Positions 16,595 to 25,611 of a stretch of 64,000 nt of DNA are shown piece after piece. Each line of letters begins with the position of its first letter. The first letter of the stretch is position 1. The notes beneath the pieces were generated by a model, which was not told where the DNA came from, did not search any database, and saw only the letters and a list, made by a program, of their open reading frames with translations. Both the position numbers and the translations under genes were made by a program. Location of the stretch: NCBI GenBank assembly GCA_963819385.1, contig CAWFVV010000006.1, forward strand, positions 1,240,001 to 1,304,000. Direction: 5' to 3'. Source of the DNA: JAVDCA01 sp963819385 (GTDB lineage Bacteria > Pseudomonadota > Alphaproteobacteria > Rhizobiales > Xanthobacteraceae).

Positions 16595-17965
16595 GTGGCC
16601 CACGAGACCGTCCGGCTCGCCGAATTCGCCGTCAAGCTGCGCTACGAGGACATCCCGCCCGACGTTCTCGAGCGCGCCCGCAACACGATCATCGACACGG
16701 TCGGCACCATCGTGTTCGGCTACGACTTGCCGTGGAGCCAGATGATCGTCGCGCAGGCGCGGCGCGCGGGGCCGGGCGGCAAGAGCCGCATCCTCGGGCT
16801 CGGCGGCCCGCTGGTGCAGGCGCCGGCGGCGGCCTTCGCGAACGGCGCGCTCACGCACGCGTTCGAGCTCGACAACCTCACCTCGCCGGGCTCCGGCGTG
16901 CATCCGGGCGCGACGCTGCTCGCGCCCGGGCTTGCGGTCGCTCAGGAGCGCGGGTTCTCGGGGCGCGATCTCCTCACCGCCTTCGTGGCCGGCGCCGAGG
17001 TGATGATCCGCATCGGCCGCGCCACCAAGCACACCAACGAGCAGCGCGGCTTCCATGCGCCCGGCACCACCGGGCCGTTCGGCGGCGCGATCGCGATCGG
17101 CAAGATGCTCGGCTTCGACGCGGGCAAGATGACCAACGCGCTCGGCATCGCGGGCTCGCTCTCCTGCGGGCTGATGGAGTTCGCCCGCTCCGGCACCGGC
17201 GCCATGGTCAAGCGGCTGCATCTCGGCCGCGCGGCGGAAAGCGGCGTGCTCGCGGCCGGCCTCGCGGCCGACGGCTTCACGGGCCCGGTGAGCATCATCG
17301 AGGGCGCGGCCGGCTTCCTGCGCGTGTTCTGCAGCGACTTCGATGAGAGCGAGCTGTTACGCGGCCTCGGCGAGACCTGGTCGACCCGCACCATTTTGAT
17401 GAAGCGGTTCGCCTGCCACATCTCGGCGCACACGTCCGTGCAGGCGATCCTGGATCTGCGCGCCGAGCACGGCTTCTCCGGCCCCGATGTCGCCGCGGTC
17501 CGCATCGCCGGCAACGAGAAGATGGCGAAGGTCAACAACATCCCGCGTCCGAAAGACGTGATGATGTGCCAGTACTCGATCCCGTTCAGCGTCGCGCTCG
17601 CGCACTTCCGAGATCCGCGCGATCCGAGGAGCTACGACGAGAGCGCGTTCAACGATCCGGCGATCCGCTCGCTGTGCGAGCGGGTGACGATCGGGCTCGC
17701 CGGCGGGCACCACGACCATGCGACGCTGCGCGCCGACGTCGAGGTCGAACTGAAGGACGGCCGCGTGCTGAAGAAGACGGTCGACGATTTCAAGGGCACG
17801 CCCGAGAGCCCGCTCGATCGCGCCGGCGTGCGCGAGCGCTTCATGCTGCTCACCCGCCACTGCCCTGCCGCCGACATGGAGCGCGTGCTGGCGCGGCTGC
17901 AGAACCTCGAGAACGAGACGAGCCTCGACTGGCTCGGCGTCGACGCGACCGCGAAGGCCGCCTGA
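16595..17965 (+). CDS. MmgE/PrpD family protein
   Basis: About 456 residues from a GTG at 16595; an ATG at 16514 would add 27 residues that do not look conserved. The family includes 2-methylcitrate dehydratase, cis-aconitate decarboxylase and related (de)hydratases that act on small tricarboxylic acids. Typical segments are NTIIDTVGTIVFGYD, HAFELDN, HPGATLLAPGLAVAQERGFSG and the later FACHISAHTSVQA. The tsaC start follows the stop by 2 nt. The true substrate cannot be assigned; the family is often found with organic-acid uptake genes. Confidence 0.85.
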   Translation: MAHETVRLAEFAVKLRYEDIPPDVLERARNTIIDTVGTIVFGYDLPWSQMIVAQARRAGPGGKSRILGLGGPLVQAPAAAFANGALTHAFELDNLTSPGSGVHPGATLLAPGLAVAQERGFSGRDLLTAFVAGAEVMIRIGRATKHTNEQRGFHAPGTTGPFGGAIAIGKMLGFDAGKMTNALGIAGSLSCGLMEFARSGTGAMVKRLHLGRAAESGVLAAGLAADGFTGPVSIIEGAAGFLRVFCSDFDESELLRGLGETWSTRTILMKRFACHISAHTSVQAILDLRAEHGFSGPDVAAVRIAGNEKMAKVNNIPRPKDVMMCQYSIPFSVALAHFRDPRDPRSYDESAFNDPAIRSLCERVTIGLAGGHHDHATLRADVEVELKDGRVLKKTVDDFKGTPESPLDRAGVRERFMLLTRHCPAADMERVLARLQNLENETSLDWLGVDATAKAA

Positions 17966-17967
17966 GC

Positions 17968-18949
17968 GTGGCGACGCGCAGGATCGCGAACGAGCCCGGC
18001 GCGATCGAGGAGGCAGCGCGCATCCTCGGCACCGGCGGCCTCGTCGCGTTCCCGACCGAGACGGTCTACGGCCTCGGCGCCGATGCGACCAACTCGGCGG
18101 CGGTCGCGCGCATCTATGCCGCCAAGGGCCGACCGTCATTCAATCCGCTGATCGCGCATGTGAACGACGTCGCTGCCGCACGCGGTCTCGCCCGCTTCGA
18201 CCCGGCCGCCGAGACGCTCGCGGCGCGCATTCTGGCCGGGGCCGCTGACGCTGGTGCTGCCGAAAGCGTCCGACTGCACGGTCGCCGAGCTTGCGACCGC
18301 GGGGCTCGACACCATCGCGGTGCGCGTGCCGGCGCATCCGGTGGCGCACGCGCTGATTGCCGCGCTGGGCCGCCCGGTGGTCGCGCCCTCCGCCAACCGC
18401 TCGGGCCACGTCTCGCCGACCACCGCCGAGCACGTGCTCGCCGATCTCCACGATCGCGTCGACCTCGTGCTCGACGGCGGGCCCACGCGGGTGGGCGTCG
18501 AGTCGACGATCCTCGCGTGCCTCGACGGCGAGGTCACGCTGCTGCGCCCGGGCGGCCTGCCGCGCGACGCGATCGAGCGCGCGCTCGGCCGCCCCGTGCC
18601 GGAAGCCACGATCGTGGCCGACGAGGGCGAGGCGCCGCTCGCGCCCGGCATGCTCGCATCGCACTATGCGCCGCGCGCGACGCTGCGGCTCGACGCACGC
18701 GTCGTGCATCCCGGCGAGGCCTTGCTGGCGTTCGGGCCGGCATTGCCCGCAGGCGCGGGACAAGCGGCTAAAGTGCTGAACCTGTCGGCACGCGGCGACC
18801 TGATCGAGGCCGCCGCAAACTTGTTCTCGCATTTGCGCGAGCTCGATCACGCGGGCGTCGCGAGCATCGCCGCCGCGCCGATCCCGCACGAAGGCCTGGG
18901 CGAAGCGATCAACGATCGGCTCGCGCGGGCGGCGGCGCCGAGAAATTAG
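17968..18949 (+). pseudogene. tsaC: Threonylcarbamoyl-AMP synthase (TsaC/Sua5), frameshifted
   Basis: The first frame from GTG 17968 gives the YrdC domain start VAFPTETVYGLGADATNSA and GRPSFNPLIAHV. A second frame continues with LPKASDCTVAELATAG, VRVPAHPVAHALIAALGRPV, SANRSGH and the Sua5 C-terminal domain to 18949. The join is near 18233-18236, where the expected ILWPGPLTLVLPK is coded by a run lacking two bases (TG of TGG). Restoring them gives about 327 residues, normal for Sua5. The enzyme makes the precursor of t6A in tRNA and is essential in most bacteria. A sequence error, or a second copy elsewhere, is therefore as likely as real loss. Confidence 0.85.
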
Positions 18950-18988
18950 CGTCTTCGTTCCCTCGCCCCGCGCGCCAGGGCGATTGCA

Positions 18989-19145
18989 TGTAAGGTGAGC
19001 ACTGCGACTGCGCTCCTTCTCCCCGCGTGCGGGGAGAAGGTCGGGATGAGGGGGCGCTTCCGCAAACTCGGGCGTAGCAACTCGCGGATACGCCCCCTCA
19101 CCCCGACCCTCTCCCCGCACGCGGGGAGAGGGAGCGCGGACGCTC
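18989..19145. repeat. Family A repeat, copy 1 (double hairpin)
   Basis: Two self-complementary blocks, CTTCTCCCCGCGTGCGGGGAG and CTCTCCCCGCACGCGGGGAG, also pair with each other across a spacer. The left edge TGTAAGGTGAGCAC (18989-19002) matches the left edge of copy 2 at 25612. The region holds no gene. Confidence 0.8.
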
Positions 19146-19238
19146 TGCCTATGGCCCTTGTCGAGGCGCCTGAACGGACGCATGTTGCGGCAGCCGGCAG
19201 CCGGGCCGGCCGTCAAATGTGAGCCGTGTGAGCCGTTC

Positions 19239-20669
19239 ATGAATATCGCCGCCCCGCCCGTCCGCGCCGTCGCGCCCGACCTGCTCAGGCAATTCATCGC
19301 GATCGTCGGCGAGCGATACGCCGTCACCGATCCGGCCGAGCAGGAGCAATATCTGACCGAAAGCCGCAACCTTTATCGCGGCACGTCGCCGGCGGTGCTG
19401 CGGCCGGGCTCCGTCGCGGAGGTCGCCGCCATCCTGAAGCTGGCGAACGAGACCGGCACGCCGGTCGTGCCGCAGGGCGGCAACACCGGGCTCGTCGGCG
19501 GGCAGATCCCGCAGGGCGGCGAGATCCTGATCTCGCTCACGCGCCTCGACCGCATCCGCGAGGTCGACGCCGCCTCGAACACCATGACGTGCGAGGCCGG
19601 CGTGGTGCTGATCAAGGCGCAGCAAGCGGCTGCGGCCGCCGACCGCCTGTTTCCGCTGTCGCTCGGCGCCGAGGGCAGTTGCACGATCGGCGGCAACCTG
19701 TCGTCGAACGCGGGCGGCACTGGGGCGCTCGCCTACGGGGTCGCGCGCGACCTCGTGCTCGGCCTCGAAGTGGTGCTCGCGGACGGGCGCGTGCTCAACG
19801 TGCTCAACAAGCTCAAGAAGGACAACACGGGCTACGACCTGAAGAACCTCTTCATCGGCGCCGAGGGCACGCTCGGGATCATCACGGCGGCAGTGCTCAA
19901 GCTCTTTCCGCGCCCGCGCGCGTTCGAGACGGCGTTCATCGGCGTGCCCTCGCCGCAGGCCGCGCTCGACCTGCTCAACCTCGCGCAGGAGCGCAGCGGC
20001 GGCAACGTCACGACGTTCGAATTGATGAAGCGCCTCGCGATCGAGTTCGCAGTCAAATACGGACCCGGATGCCGCGATCCGCTCAACGCTCCGCAGCCCT
20101 GGTACGTGCTGTTGGAACTGTCGTCGAGCGAGACGTCCGGCCTGCGCGAGACGCTGGAGAGCGTGCTCGCGGCGGGTGTCGAGGCGGGCCTCGTGAGGGA
20201 CGCGACGATCGCGGCGAGCCTGACGCAGCGCCAGGAATTCTGGAAGCTGCGCGAGGTCCTGCCGGAGGCGCAGAAGCCGGAGGGCGGCTCGATCAAGCAC
20301 GACGTGTCGGTGCCGGTCGCCAACGTGCCGGCGTTCCTGGCCGAAGCGGACGCCGCCGTCGAGGCGGTGGTCCCGGGCGCGCGCCCGGTGCCGTTCGGCC
20401 ATCTCGGCGACGGCAACATCCATTACAACGTCACCCAGCCGGCCGGCGCCGACAAGGAGAAGTATCTCGCGCGCTGGTACGAGATGAACGACGCCGTGCA
20501 CGCGGTGGTCAGGAAATACGGCGGCTCGATCTCGGCCGAGCACGGCATCGGCGTGATGAAGCGCAAGCTGCTGCCCGCCGTGAAGGATCCGGTCGCGCTC
20601 GACCTGATGCGGGCGCTGAAACGCACCCTCGACCCGAAGGGGATATTGAATCCCGGCAAGGTGCTGTGA
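19239..20669 (+). CDS. FAD-linked oxidase, GlcD/D-2-hydroxyacid dehydrogenase type
   Basis: 476 residues from ATG 19239. An N-terminal FAD-binding domain (PQGGNTGLVGG near residue 87; GAEGSCTIGGNLSSNAGG) is followed by the FAD-oxidase C-terminal domain with HLGDGNIHYNV and SISAEHGIGVMKR. This is the architecture of D-lactate, glycolate and D-2-hydroxyglutarate dehydrogenases, which pass electrons to the respiratory chain or to ETF. Which 2-hydroxyacid is used cannot be told. No iron-sulfur partner gene adjoins it, which favours a single-subunit enzyme. Confidence 0.88.
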   Translation: MNIAAPPVRAVAPDLLRQFIAIVGERYAVTDPAEQEQYLTESRNLYRGTSPAVLRPGSVAEVAAILKLANETGTPVVPQGGNTGLVGGQIPQGGEILISLTRLDRIREVDAASNTMTCEAGVVLIKAQQAAAAADRLFPLSLGAEGSCTIGGNLSSNAGGTGALAYGVARDLVLGLEVVLADGRVLNVLNKLKKDNTGYDLKNLFIGAEGTLGIITAAVLKLFPRPRAFETAFIGVPSPQAALDLLNLAQERSGGNVTTFELMKRLAIEFAVKYGPGCRDPLNAPQPWYVLLELSSSETSGLRETLESVLAAGVEAGLVRDATIAASLTQRQEFWKLREVLPEAQKPEGGSIKHDVSVPVANVPAFLAEADAAVEAVVPGARPVPFGHLGDGNIHYNVTQPAGADKEKYLARWYEMNDAVHAVVRKYGGSISAEHGIGVMKRKLLPAVKDPVALDLMRALKRTLDPKGILNPGKVL

Positions 20670-20680
20670 GGCACGAGGCG

Positions 20681-20808
20681 TCATTGCGAGGCGTGCGCAG
20701 CACGCCGAAGCAATCGCGATCGGCAAACGCATGCGCAAGTGAAGCGGGATTGCTTCGCGGAGTTTATCCTTGGGCTCGCCGAAGGCGAGACCCGAGGGCT
20801 CGCAATGA
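20681..20808. repeat. Family E repeat with TCATTGCGAG ends
   Basis: The element starts TCATTGCGAG and ends CTCGCAATGA, a perfect 10-bp terminal inverted repeat. Inside, AAGCAATCGC and GGGATTGCTTCGC form a second inverted pair. A module at 20757-20804 recurs in inverse orientation inside the nadA-nadC spacer (46806-46853). It looks like a non-coding MITE-like unit. Confidence 0.75.
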
Positions 20809-20891
20809 CAGCCAATGGCACCTTCCCAAGGCGGCTGCGGCGACATAGGCTTTGCGCAAGAAAGAGGCCGTCCGCACATCTCGGAGGGACC

Positions 20892-21791
20892 ATGCCGATC
20901 ACGTTCCGCCAGATTCACCCCGTGTTCGTCGCCGAAGTGTCGGGCGTCGACCTCCGCCAACCGCTGACGCCGGACGACGCAGCCGCGCTCGACGCCGCGA
21001 TCAACAAGTACGCCGTGCTGGTCTTTCACGACCAGGACCTGACCGACGACCAGCAGATGGCGTTCTCGCGCAATTTCGGGCCGATCGAGGATGCGCGCGG
21101 CGGCAATATCACCAAACCGCAGGACAAGCGGCTCGCGGTCGGCATGAACGACGTCTCCAACCTCGGCAAGGACGGCAGGCCGCTCGCGCCCGACAGCCGC
21201 CAGCGGCTGTTCAACCTCGGCAACTGCCTGTGGCACTCGGACTCCTCGTTCCGGCCGATCCCGGCCAAGTATTCGCTGCTATCGGCGCGCGTCGTGAACC
21301 CCATCGGCGGCAACACGGAGTTCGCCGACATGCGGGCGGCCTATGACGCGCTCGACGACGAGACGAAGCAGACGATCGACGACCTCGTGTGCGAGCACAC
21401 GCAGATGTATTCGCGCGGCTCGCTCGGCTTCCTCGACTTCAGCGACGAGGAGAAGCAGCTGTTCAAGCCGGTGCTCCAGCCGTTGGTGCGCCGCCACTCG
21501 CAGACCGGGCGCAAGTCGCTCTACCTCTCGTCGCACGCCGGCGCCATCATCGGCCTGCCGATGCCGGAAGCGCGCGTGCTGCTGCGCGACCTCACCGAGC
21601 ACGCGACGCAGCCGGCCTACGTCTATGTGCACAAGTGGCGGCTGCACGACCTGGTGATATGGGACAATCGCCAGACCATGCACCGCGTGCGCCGCTACGA
21701 TCAGGCGCAGCCGCGCGACATGCGGCGCACCACCGTCGCGGGCGATGGGCCGGCGATCGGCGCCCGCATGGAACGGGCGGCGGCGAGCTGA
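20892..21791 (+). CDS. TauD/TfdA-type Fe(II)/2-oxoglutarate dioxygenase (first copy)
   Basis: 299 residues from ATG 20892 behind GGAGGG. The iron ligands are H115 and D117 (LWHSDSSF) and H264 (TMHRVRRY), with the 2-oxoglutarate arginine near R278. The family hydroxylates small substrates such as sulfonates, aryloxyalkanoates and alkyl sulfates. TauD2 at 41.1 kb has the same fold but is not closely similar. It lies alone behind the family E repeat, convergent with the YedK-like gene. Substrate is not predictable from sequence. Confidence 0.87.
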   Translation: MPITFRQIHPVFVAEVSGVDLRQPLTPDDAAALDAAINKYAVLVFHDQDLTDDQQMAFSRNFGPIEDARGGNITKPQDKRLAVGMNDVSNLGKDGRPLAPDSRQRLFNLGNCLWHSDSSFRPIPAKYSLLSARVVNPIGGNTEFADMRAAYDALDDETKQTIDDLVCEHTQMYSRGSLGFLDFSDEEKQLFKPVLQPLVRRHSQTGRKSLYLSSHAGAIIGLPMPEARVLLRDLTEHATQPAYVYVHKWRLHDLVIWDNRQTMHRVRRYDQAQPRDMRRTTVAGDGPAIGARMERAAAS

Positions 21792-21819
21792 ACACGGACC
21801 TCCAAGGTACGCAGCTGTA

Positions 21820-21922
21820 GGGTGGGCAACCGCGCCCGCGCGCCCGCGTGGGCAAAATCGCCTCGCACGCGGTTGCCCACGCGGCGAAGCATCGTCAGGC
21901 GATTTTGCCCACCCTACGGCTC
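21820..21922. repeat. Family C inverted repeat between convergent genes
   Basis: GTAGGGTGGGCAA at the left and TTGCCCACCCTACG at the right form terminal arms. Internal GGGCAAAATCGCC and GGCGATTTTGCCC also pair. It fills the gap between the TauD1 and YedK-like genes, so it may terminate both transcripts. Confidence 0.75.
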
Positions 21923-21923
21923 A

Positions 21924-22664
21924 TCAGAATAGCGACGCCTGTCCGTCGTCCTTCTTCGCCTTCGCGCGCGCCGCGGGCTTGGGCGGCGGCGCGTCGTTCG
22001 CGCCGGGCGCGACCGGCTCGATCAGTGCGGCGCTGTCATTGGCGGCGCGGTTGACCGCCGTCGAAATCTCATGCGCCGCGAACATATCCTCCGGCGCCGG
22101 CACCAGCAGCGCGGCGGCGGTCTCGGCATCGACGTTCGCGCAGTCGAGCCACATGTCGAAGGCCTCGCGCGGGATCACGGCCGGCATGCGGTCGTGCAGC
22201 GAACGCAGGGTGCTGTTGGCGGCCGTCGTGATGATGCAGGCCGTCTCGAGTTCCTCGCCATTCGGTCCGATCCAGGGTTCCCACAAGCCCGCGAAGGCGA
22301 CGACTTCCCTTGCGGCAGCATAGAACGGCCGCTTGCGCGCGCCGTCGCGCTGCCACTCGTAGAATCCGTCGGCCGGAATGAGACAGCGCCGCCGCCGCAT
22401 GGCGTTACGGAAGGAGGGCTTGTCGAGGACGGCCTCGGCGCGCGCGTTGATGAGCAGGCTGAAACGACGCGGATCCTGGACCCAGGATGGAATGAAACCC
22501 CAGCGCACGAGCGCAAAGCTGCGCTGGCCGTTGTCGATCCGCACCACCGGTATGGGCTGCGTCGGCGCAACATTGTACGGCGGCGGGAAGTTCGGTTGCT
22601 CGGCATAGTTGAATCTGCGGCGCATTAGATCCGGAGGTGTCTTGATCACGTACCGGCCGCACAT
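21924..22664 (-). CDS. yedK: SOS-response-associated peptidase (YedK/HMCES)
   Basis: 246 residues. The invariant start MCGRY provides C2, which forms a thiazolidine link to abasic sites in single-stranded DNA after Met removal. Other active-site residues appear in NARAE (N73, R75, E77), ADGFYEW (E103) and SLHDRMP (histidine near 157). The protein shields abasic sites at replication forks. The C-terminal 40 residues are Ala/Pro/Lys-rich and probably disordered. It stands alone, convergent to the dioxygenase gene. Confidence 0.92.
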   Translation of the reverse strand: MCGRYVIKTPPDLMRRRFNYAEQPNFPPPYNVAPTQPIPVVRIDNGQRSFALVRWGFIPSWVQDPRRFSLLINARAEAVLDKPSFRNAMRRRRCLIPADGFYEWQRDGARKRPFYAAAREVVAFAGLWEPWIGPNGEELETACIITTAANSTLRSLHDRMPAVIPREAFDMWLDCANVDAETAAALLVPAPEDMFAAHEISTAVNRAANDSAALIEPVAPGANDAPPPKPAARAKAKKDDGQASLF

Positions 22665-22751
22665 GAAAACCTCAGTACTTTCCGCAGTTTAAGAGGCCTT
22701 TAACCGGCCTCAGGCGAGAGTTTTTTCGCTAACTCGCGGCCCTTGGGCGAT

Positions 22752-23306
22752 ATGACAAACATACTAGCGCAGTCAGTTCCATATCCGCCCGCCAACGCGC
22801 GCCCGGCCTTCAACTCCGCACAGCTCGTCGGAGCCAACATCAATCCGACCACCTGGCTCGCCACCGACTATCTCAACCATTTCAACGAAGCCATCATGCT
22901 GCTCGAGATGTTGCCGTGCGCGCCCGAGTGCAAGGAGGATTTCCTCACCTGGCGGCCGATGAGCTACGTTGAGCACTTCGCGGCGTCGAATTTCAAGTTC
23001 CGCGACCTCGCGATCGCCGCCTACGAGGCCGCGGACCCGCTCTTTCGCGGCCAGCTCGACCAGATTGCCAATCAGATGACCACGATCCTCATCGCGACGC
23101 ATGACGGCATGAAGGGCGACCTTGCGCCCGATACGATCCGGATCCTCGCCGAGGCGACCACGCATTGGCTGCGGCCGCTGGTGGCGCGCGCCGGCGCGGT
23201 GATCCACGGCGAGCGCATCAGCGCGACGGCGCCGGACGAGGTGGCGCCGCAAGACGCCATCGACCTTCTGTTCGACGGCTCCGCCGACGCCGCACCGCGC
23301 GGCTGA
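22752..23306 (+). CDS. Conserved hypothetical protein, likely helical
   Basis: About 184 residues from ATG 22752 (a TTG at 22743 is possible). The sequence has no signal peptide or membrane segment and reads as helical, with NHFNEAIMLLEMLPCAPECKE, WRPMSYVEHFAASNFKFRD and ATTHWLRPLVARAGAVIHG. I know similar proteins only as hypothetical proteins of Rhizobiales. No catalytic motif is seen. It is transcribed alone, divergent from the YedK-like gene. Confidence 0.75.
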   Translation: MTNILAQSVPYPPANARPAFNSAQLVGANINPTTWLATDYLNHFNEAIMLLEMLPCAPECKEDFLTWRPMSYVEHFAASNFKFRDLAIAAYEAADPLFRGQLDQIANQMTTILIATHDGMKGDLAPDTIRILAEATTHWLRPLVARAGAVIHGERISATAPDEVAPQDAIDLLFDGSADAAPRG

Positions 23307-23363
23307 CATTGGAACGTATTCCGTTCCTACGGAATCGTAATACGCTCCAGCTTCCTTTATTTG

Positions 23364-23434
23364 GCGCGTGTTCTTATCGGCGAACCGGTGCCCACCCGAT
23401 CAAGTCGGGGGCAAGCTTTCGCCGGAACATGCGC
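23364..23434. repeat. Family B palindromic repeat, copy 2
   Basis: GCGCGTGTTCTTATCGGCGAACC pairs with TTCGCCGGAACATGCGC; the loop contains CCCGATCAAGTCGGGG, itself a small hairpin. The right edge lies 22 nt before the NUDIX start. Confidence 0.8.
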
Positions 23435-23456
23435 TGGCACGAAAGGCTCGCGCGCC

Positions 23457-23891
23457 GTGGCCGATGGCCGATCCTATCCGAACCGTCCCTATCTCGCGGT
23501 CAGCGCCGCGATCATCCGCGACGGCAAGATTCTGATCGTGCGCCGCGCGCGGGCGCCGGCGTATGGCGTCTTCACGCTGCCGGGCGGCGGCGTCGAGGCG
23601 GGCGAGACGCTGCACGAGGCGATCATCCGCGAGGTGCGCGAGGAGACCGGGCTCACCATCGAGCCGCTCGGCCTCGCGGGCTTTCGCGAGGTCATCGCTC
23701 GCGACCGCGACGACAAGGTCGAGCGCCACTTCGTCATCCTGCCGTTTGCGGCGCGATGGATCGCGGGCGAGGTCGCGCTCAACGAGGAACTCGCGGAGGC
23801 GAACTGGCTGGTGCCCGCCGACCTTGCCGGGCTCAAGACCACCGAGGGCCTCGCCGAGATCGTCCACGCGGCGTTCGCGCTCGTCGGTTAA
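23457..23891 (+). CDS. NUDIX hydrolase
   Basis: 144 residues from a GTG at 23457. The upstream frame is open only because it runs through the family B repeat, so longer starts are rejected. The complete Nudix box runs from residue 44 to 66 (GGVEAGETLHEAIIREVREE). The enzyme hydrolyses a nucleoside diphosphate linked to another group; ADP-ribose or an oxidised nucleotide are typical, but the substrate is not readable here. The last part (AEANWLVPADLAGLKTTEGL) matches the MutT-like C-terminal helix. Confidence 0.85.
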   Translation: MADGRSYPNRPYLAVSAAIIRDGKILIVRRARAPAYGVFTLPGGGVEAGETLHEAIIREVREETGLTIEPLGLAGFREVIARDRDDKVERHFVILPFAARWIAGEVALNEELAEANWLVPADLAGLKTTEGLAEIVHAAFALVG

Positions 23892-23960
23892 CCAACCGGC
23901 GCGCCAAGCGGCGCCAAGCGGCGCCTTGCCATCGGGTCGGCTCGGCCTTATTCCGTCGCC

Positions 23961-24350
23961 ATGCTGCGTGGCCTCGTGATCCTTCTCGTCGCCGGCGCCC
24001 TTCTCGCCGGCGCCTTTGCGGCGCCCGCGCGCGCCGTCGAGGAGGCGGCGCCGTTCGAAGGCCAGCTCCTGCGCCTGTCGGAAATCCTCGGCGGCCTGCA
24101 CTACCTGCGCGGCCTGTGCAGCCCGAACGAGGGCCAGAAATGGCGCAACGAGATGCAGGCGTTGATCGATGCCGAGGCGCCGGCCGGCTCGACGCGCCGC
24201 GCGCACATGATGGCGAGCTTCAATCGCGGTTACCACGGGTTCCAGCAGGCCTATCGGACCTGCACGCCCGCCGCCGACCTGGCGATCCGCCGCTACCTCG
24301 AGGAAGGCGCCAAGATTTCCCGCGACGTGACGGCGCGCTACGCGAACTGA
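23961..24350 (+). CDS. TIGR02301-family exported protein
   Basis: 129 residues: an N-terminal signal peptide (LVILLVAGALLAGAFAAPARA) and a short helical domain with GLHYLRGLCSPNEGQKWR and ASFNRGYHGFQQAYRTC. The two cysteines (about 50 and 96) could form a disulfide in the periplasm. The family is known from alphaproteobacteria as an uncharacterised exported protein. The neighbour upstream is the NUDIX gene, 69 bp away. Confidence 0.78.
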   Translation: MLRGLVILLVAGALLAGAFAAPARAVEEAAPFEGQLLRLSEILGGLHYLRGLCSPNEGQKWRNEMQALIDAEAPAGSTRRAHMMASFNRGYHGFQQAYRTCTPAADLAIRRYLEEGAKISRDVTARYAN

Positions 24351-24356
24351 CCCGCG

Positions 24357-24402
24357 CGCATGTCCCGGCGAAAGCCTGCCCCCGACTCGATCCGCCGCCG
24401 TT
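24357..24402. repeat. Family B repeat, degenerate half copy (copy 4)
   Basis: CGCATGTCCCGGCGAAAGCCTGCCCCCGACT is one arm of the family B hairpin; the second arm is missing. It begins just after the TIGR02301 stop, about 100 bp before the next start. Confidence 0.5.
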
Positions 24403-24501
24403 AACCTTTCCTAAAGGTCTCCCTGTGCGGCGCGTGCGCTCATGCTAGCTAGTTTGTCACAATAGGGACGTGAGCGGACAGCACCGCTCTATGGGTCAAA
24501 C

Positions 24502-24768
24502 ATGGCGATCGTAATGCGTATGCCGCCCGCTCGTGGGCAGCTCCCTGACCACGAGCAGAGACAAGTCGCGATCGGGTACCTGCACGAGGCGTGGGCGGAA
24601 GCCCGCCTCGACGGGATCGACGGCGATTGCATGGCGCAGGCCGCCCTGTTCGCGGCGCTGAGCGAGCTCGTCACGACCTATGGCGAGGACGCCACCGCCA
24701 AGTTCGCCACCGGCCTCTCCGAGCGCATCGCCAACGGCGAGTTCTCGCTGGAATTCTCCCGGCAATAG
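24502..24768 (+). CDS. Small conserved hypothetical protein
   Basis: 88 residues from ATG 24502, acidic and helical, with HEAWAEARLDGIDGDCMAQA and AALSELVTTYGEDATAKFA. No signal peptide or motif is visible. The length and composition suit a soluble cytoplasmic protein of Rhizobiales. Function unknown. A family B half copy lies upstream. Confidence 0.65.
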   Translation: MAIVMRMPPARGQLPDHEQRQVAIGYLHEAWAEARLDGIDGDCMAQAALFAALSELVTTYGEDATAKFATGLSERIANGEFSLEFSRQ

Positions 24769-24859
24769 AGCACTGCAAGCCAAGAACGCGACCTCGTGCC
24801 TCCGGGCACGGGATTGCGCCAACTCACGCGCAATGACAGGTTCGTCGGCGAATCGTCTA

Positions 24860-24937
24860 GCGCATGTTCCGGCGAAGGCCTGCCCCTGCCCCGACTTGAT
24901 CGGGGGTGGACGCCGGTTCGCCGAGAAGAACATGCGC
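24860..24937. repeat. Family B palindromic repeat, copy 3
   Basis: GCGCATGTTCCGGCGAAGG pairs with GGTTCGCCGAGAAGAACATGCGC, and the loop holds CCCCGACTTGATCGGGG as in copy 2 but inverted. The right edge is 22 nt before the next start codon. Confidence 0.82.
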
Positions 24938-24959
24938 AAAATGGATCGTCGACGCTGCC

Positions 24960-25604
24960 ATGCGAGGCTTCACATCGATGCTCGCGGTCGCGGCCATCGT
25001 GATGGCCGCCGGCGCCGCCGTTGACGCGCAGACCAGGGTGCACACCGAGATCGTGCGGCCGTCCGAGTCGTCGCCAGCGTTCAATGCCGACAATCATTCC
25101 GACGTGGTGGTCACCGGGACAATTCCGCCTCCGCAGGGCCCGCCCGAGGCCATCACCGACCTGGCCAAGCTTCCGCCCGCAGTCGCGCACATGCGCGAGC
25201 GCATTCTCGCGGCGGCACGCACCGGCCAACTCGAGGCCGTGCTCGCCGTGATGCAGTCGAGCGAGACGATGCCGATCTTCTCGCTCGACGGCGACAGGGT
25301 TCCGATCGCCTATTGGAGGCGCAACTATCCGGATTCCGGCGGCGTCGAGATTCTGGCGATCCTCACCGAGATCCTGGAAACCGGCTTCGTCCACGTCGAT
25401 CAGGGCACGCCGGAGGAGATGTATGTCTGGCCGTATTTCGCCCGCGCGCCGCTCAAGACGCTCACGCCCGAGCAGAAGGTCGACCTGTTCAAGATCGTCA
25501 CCGGCGGCGATTACAAGGACATGCTGAACGCCGGCACCTACAATTTCTTCCGCCTCGGCATCGGCCAGGACGGCGCGTGGCGGTTCTTCGTCACGGGGGA
25601 TTGA
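24960..25604 (+). CDS. Exported hypothetical protein
   Basis: 214 residues from ATG 24960. The N-terminus (MRGFTSMLAVAAIVMAAGAA, then VDAQ) is a signal peptide cut near residue 23. The rest resembles hypothetical proteins of Rhizobiales with a helical arrangement: LPPAVAHMRERILAAARTGQ, FSLDGDRVPIAYWRRNYP, then PEEMYVWPYFARAPL and KIVTGGDYKDML. The middle is reminiscent of small periplasmic proteins, but I cannot name a domain. The 5' leader contains family B copy 3, and the 3' side family A copy 2. Confidence 0.7.
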   Translation: MRGFTSMLAVAAIVMAAGAAVDAQTRVHTEIVRPSESSPAFNADNHSDVVVTGTIPPPQGPPEAITDLAKLPPAVAHMRERILAAARTGQLEAVLAVMQSSETMPIFSLDGDRVPIAYWRRNYPDSGGVEILAILTEILETGFVHVDQGTPEEMYVWPYFARAPLKTLTPEQKVDLFKIVTGGDYKDMLNAGTYNFFRLGIGQDGAWRFFVTGD

Positions 25605-25611
25605 ATTTGCA

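Noticed and set aside
23361..23456. Longer N-terminus of the NUDIX protein
   Set aside because: The extension is coded by the family B repeat and is unlike the family; the GTG at 23457 fits.
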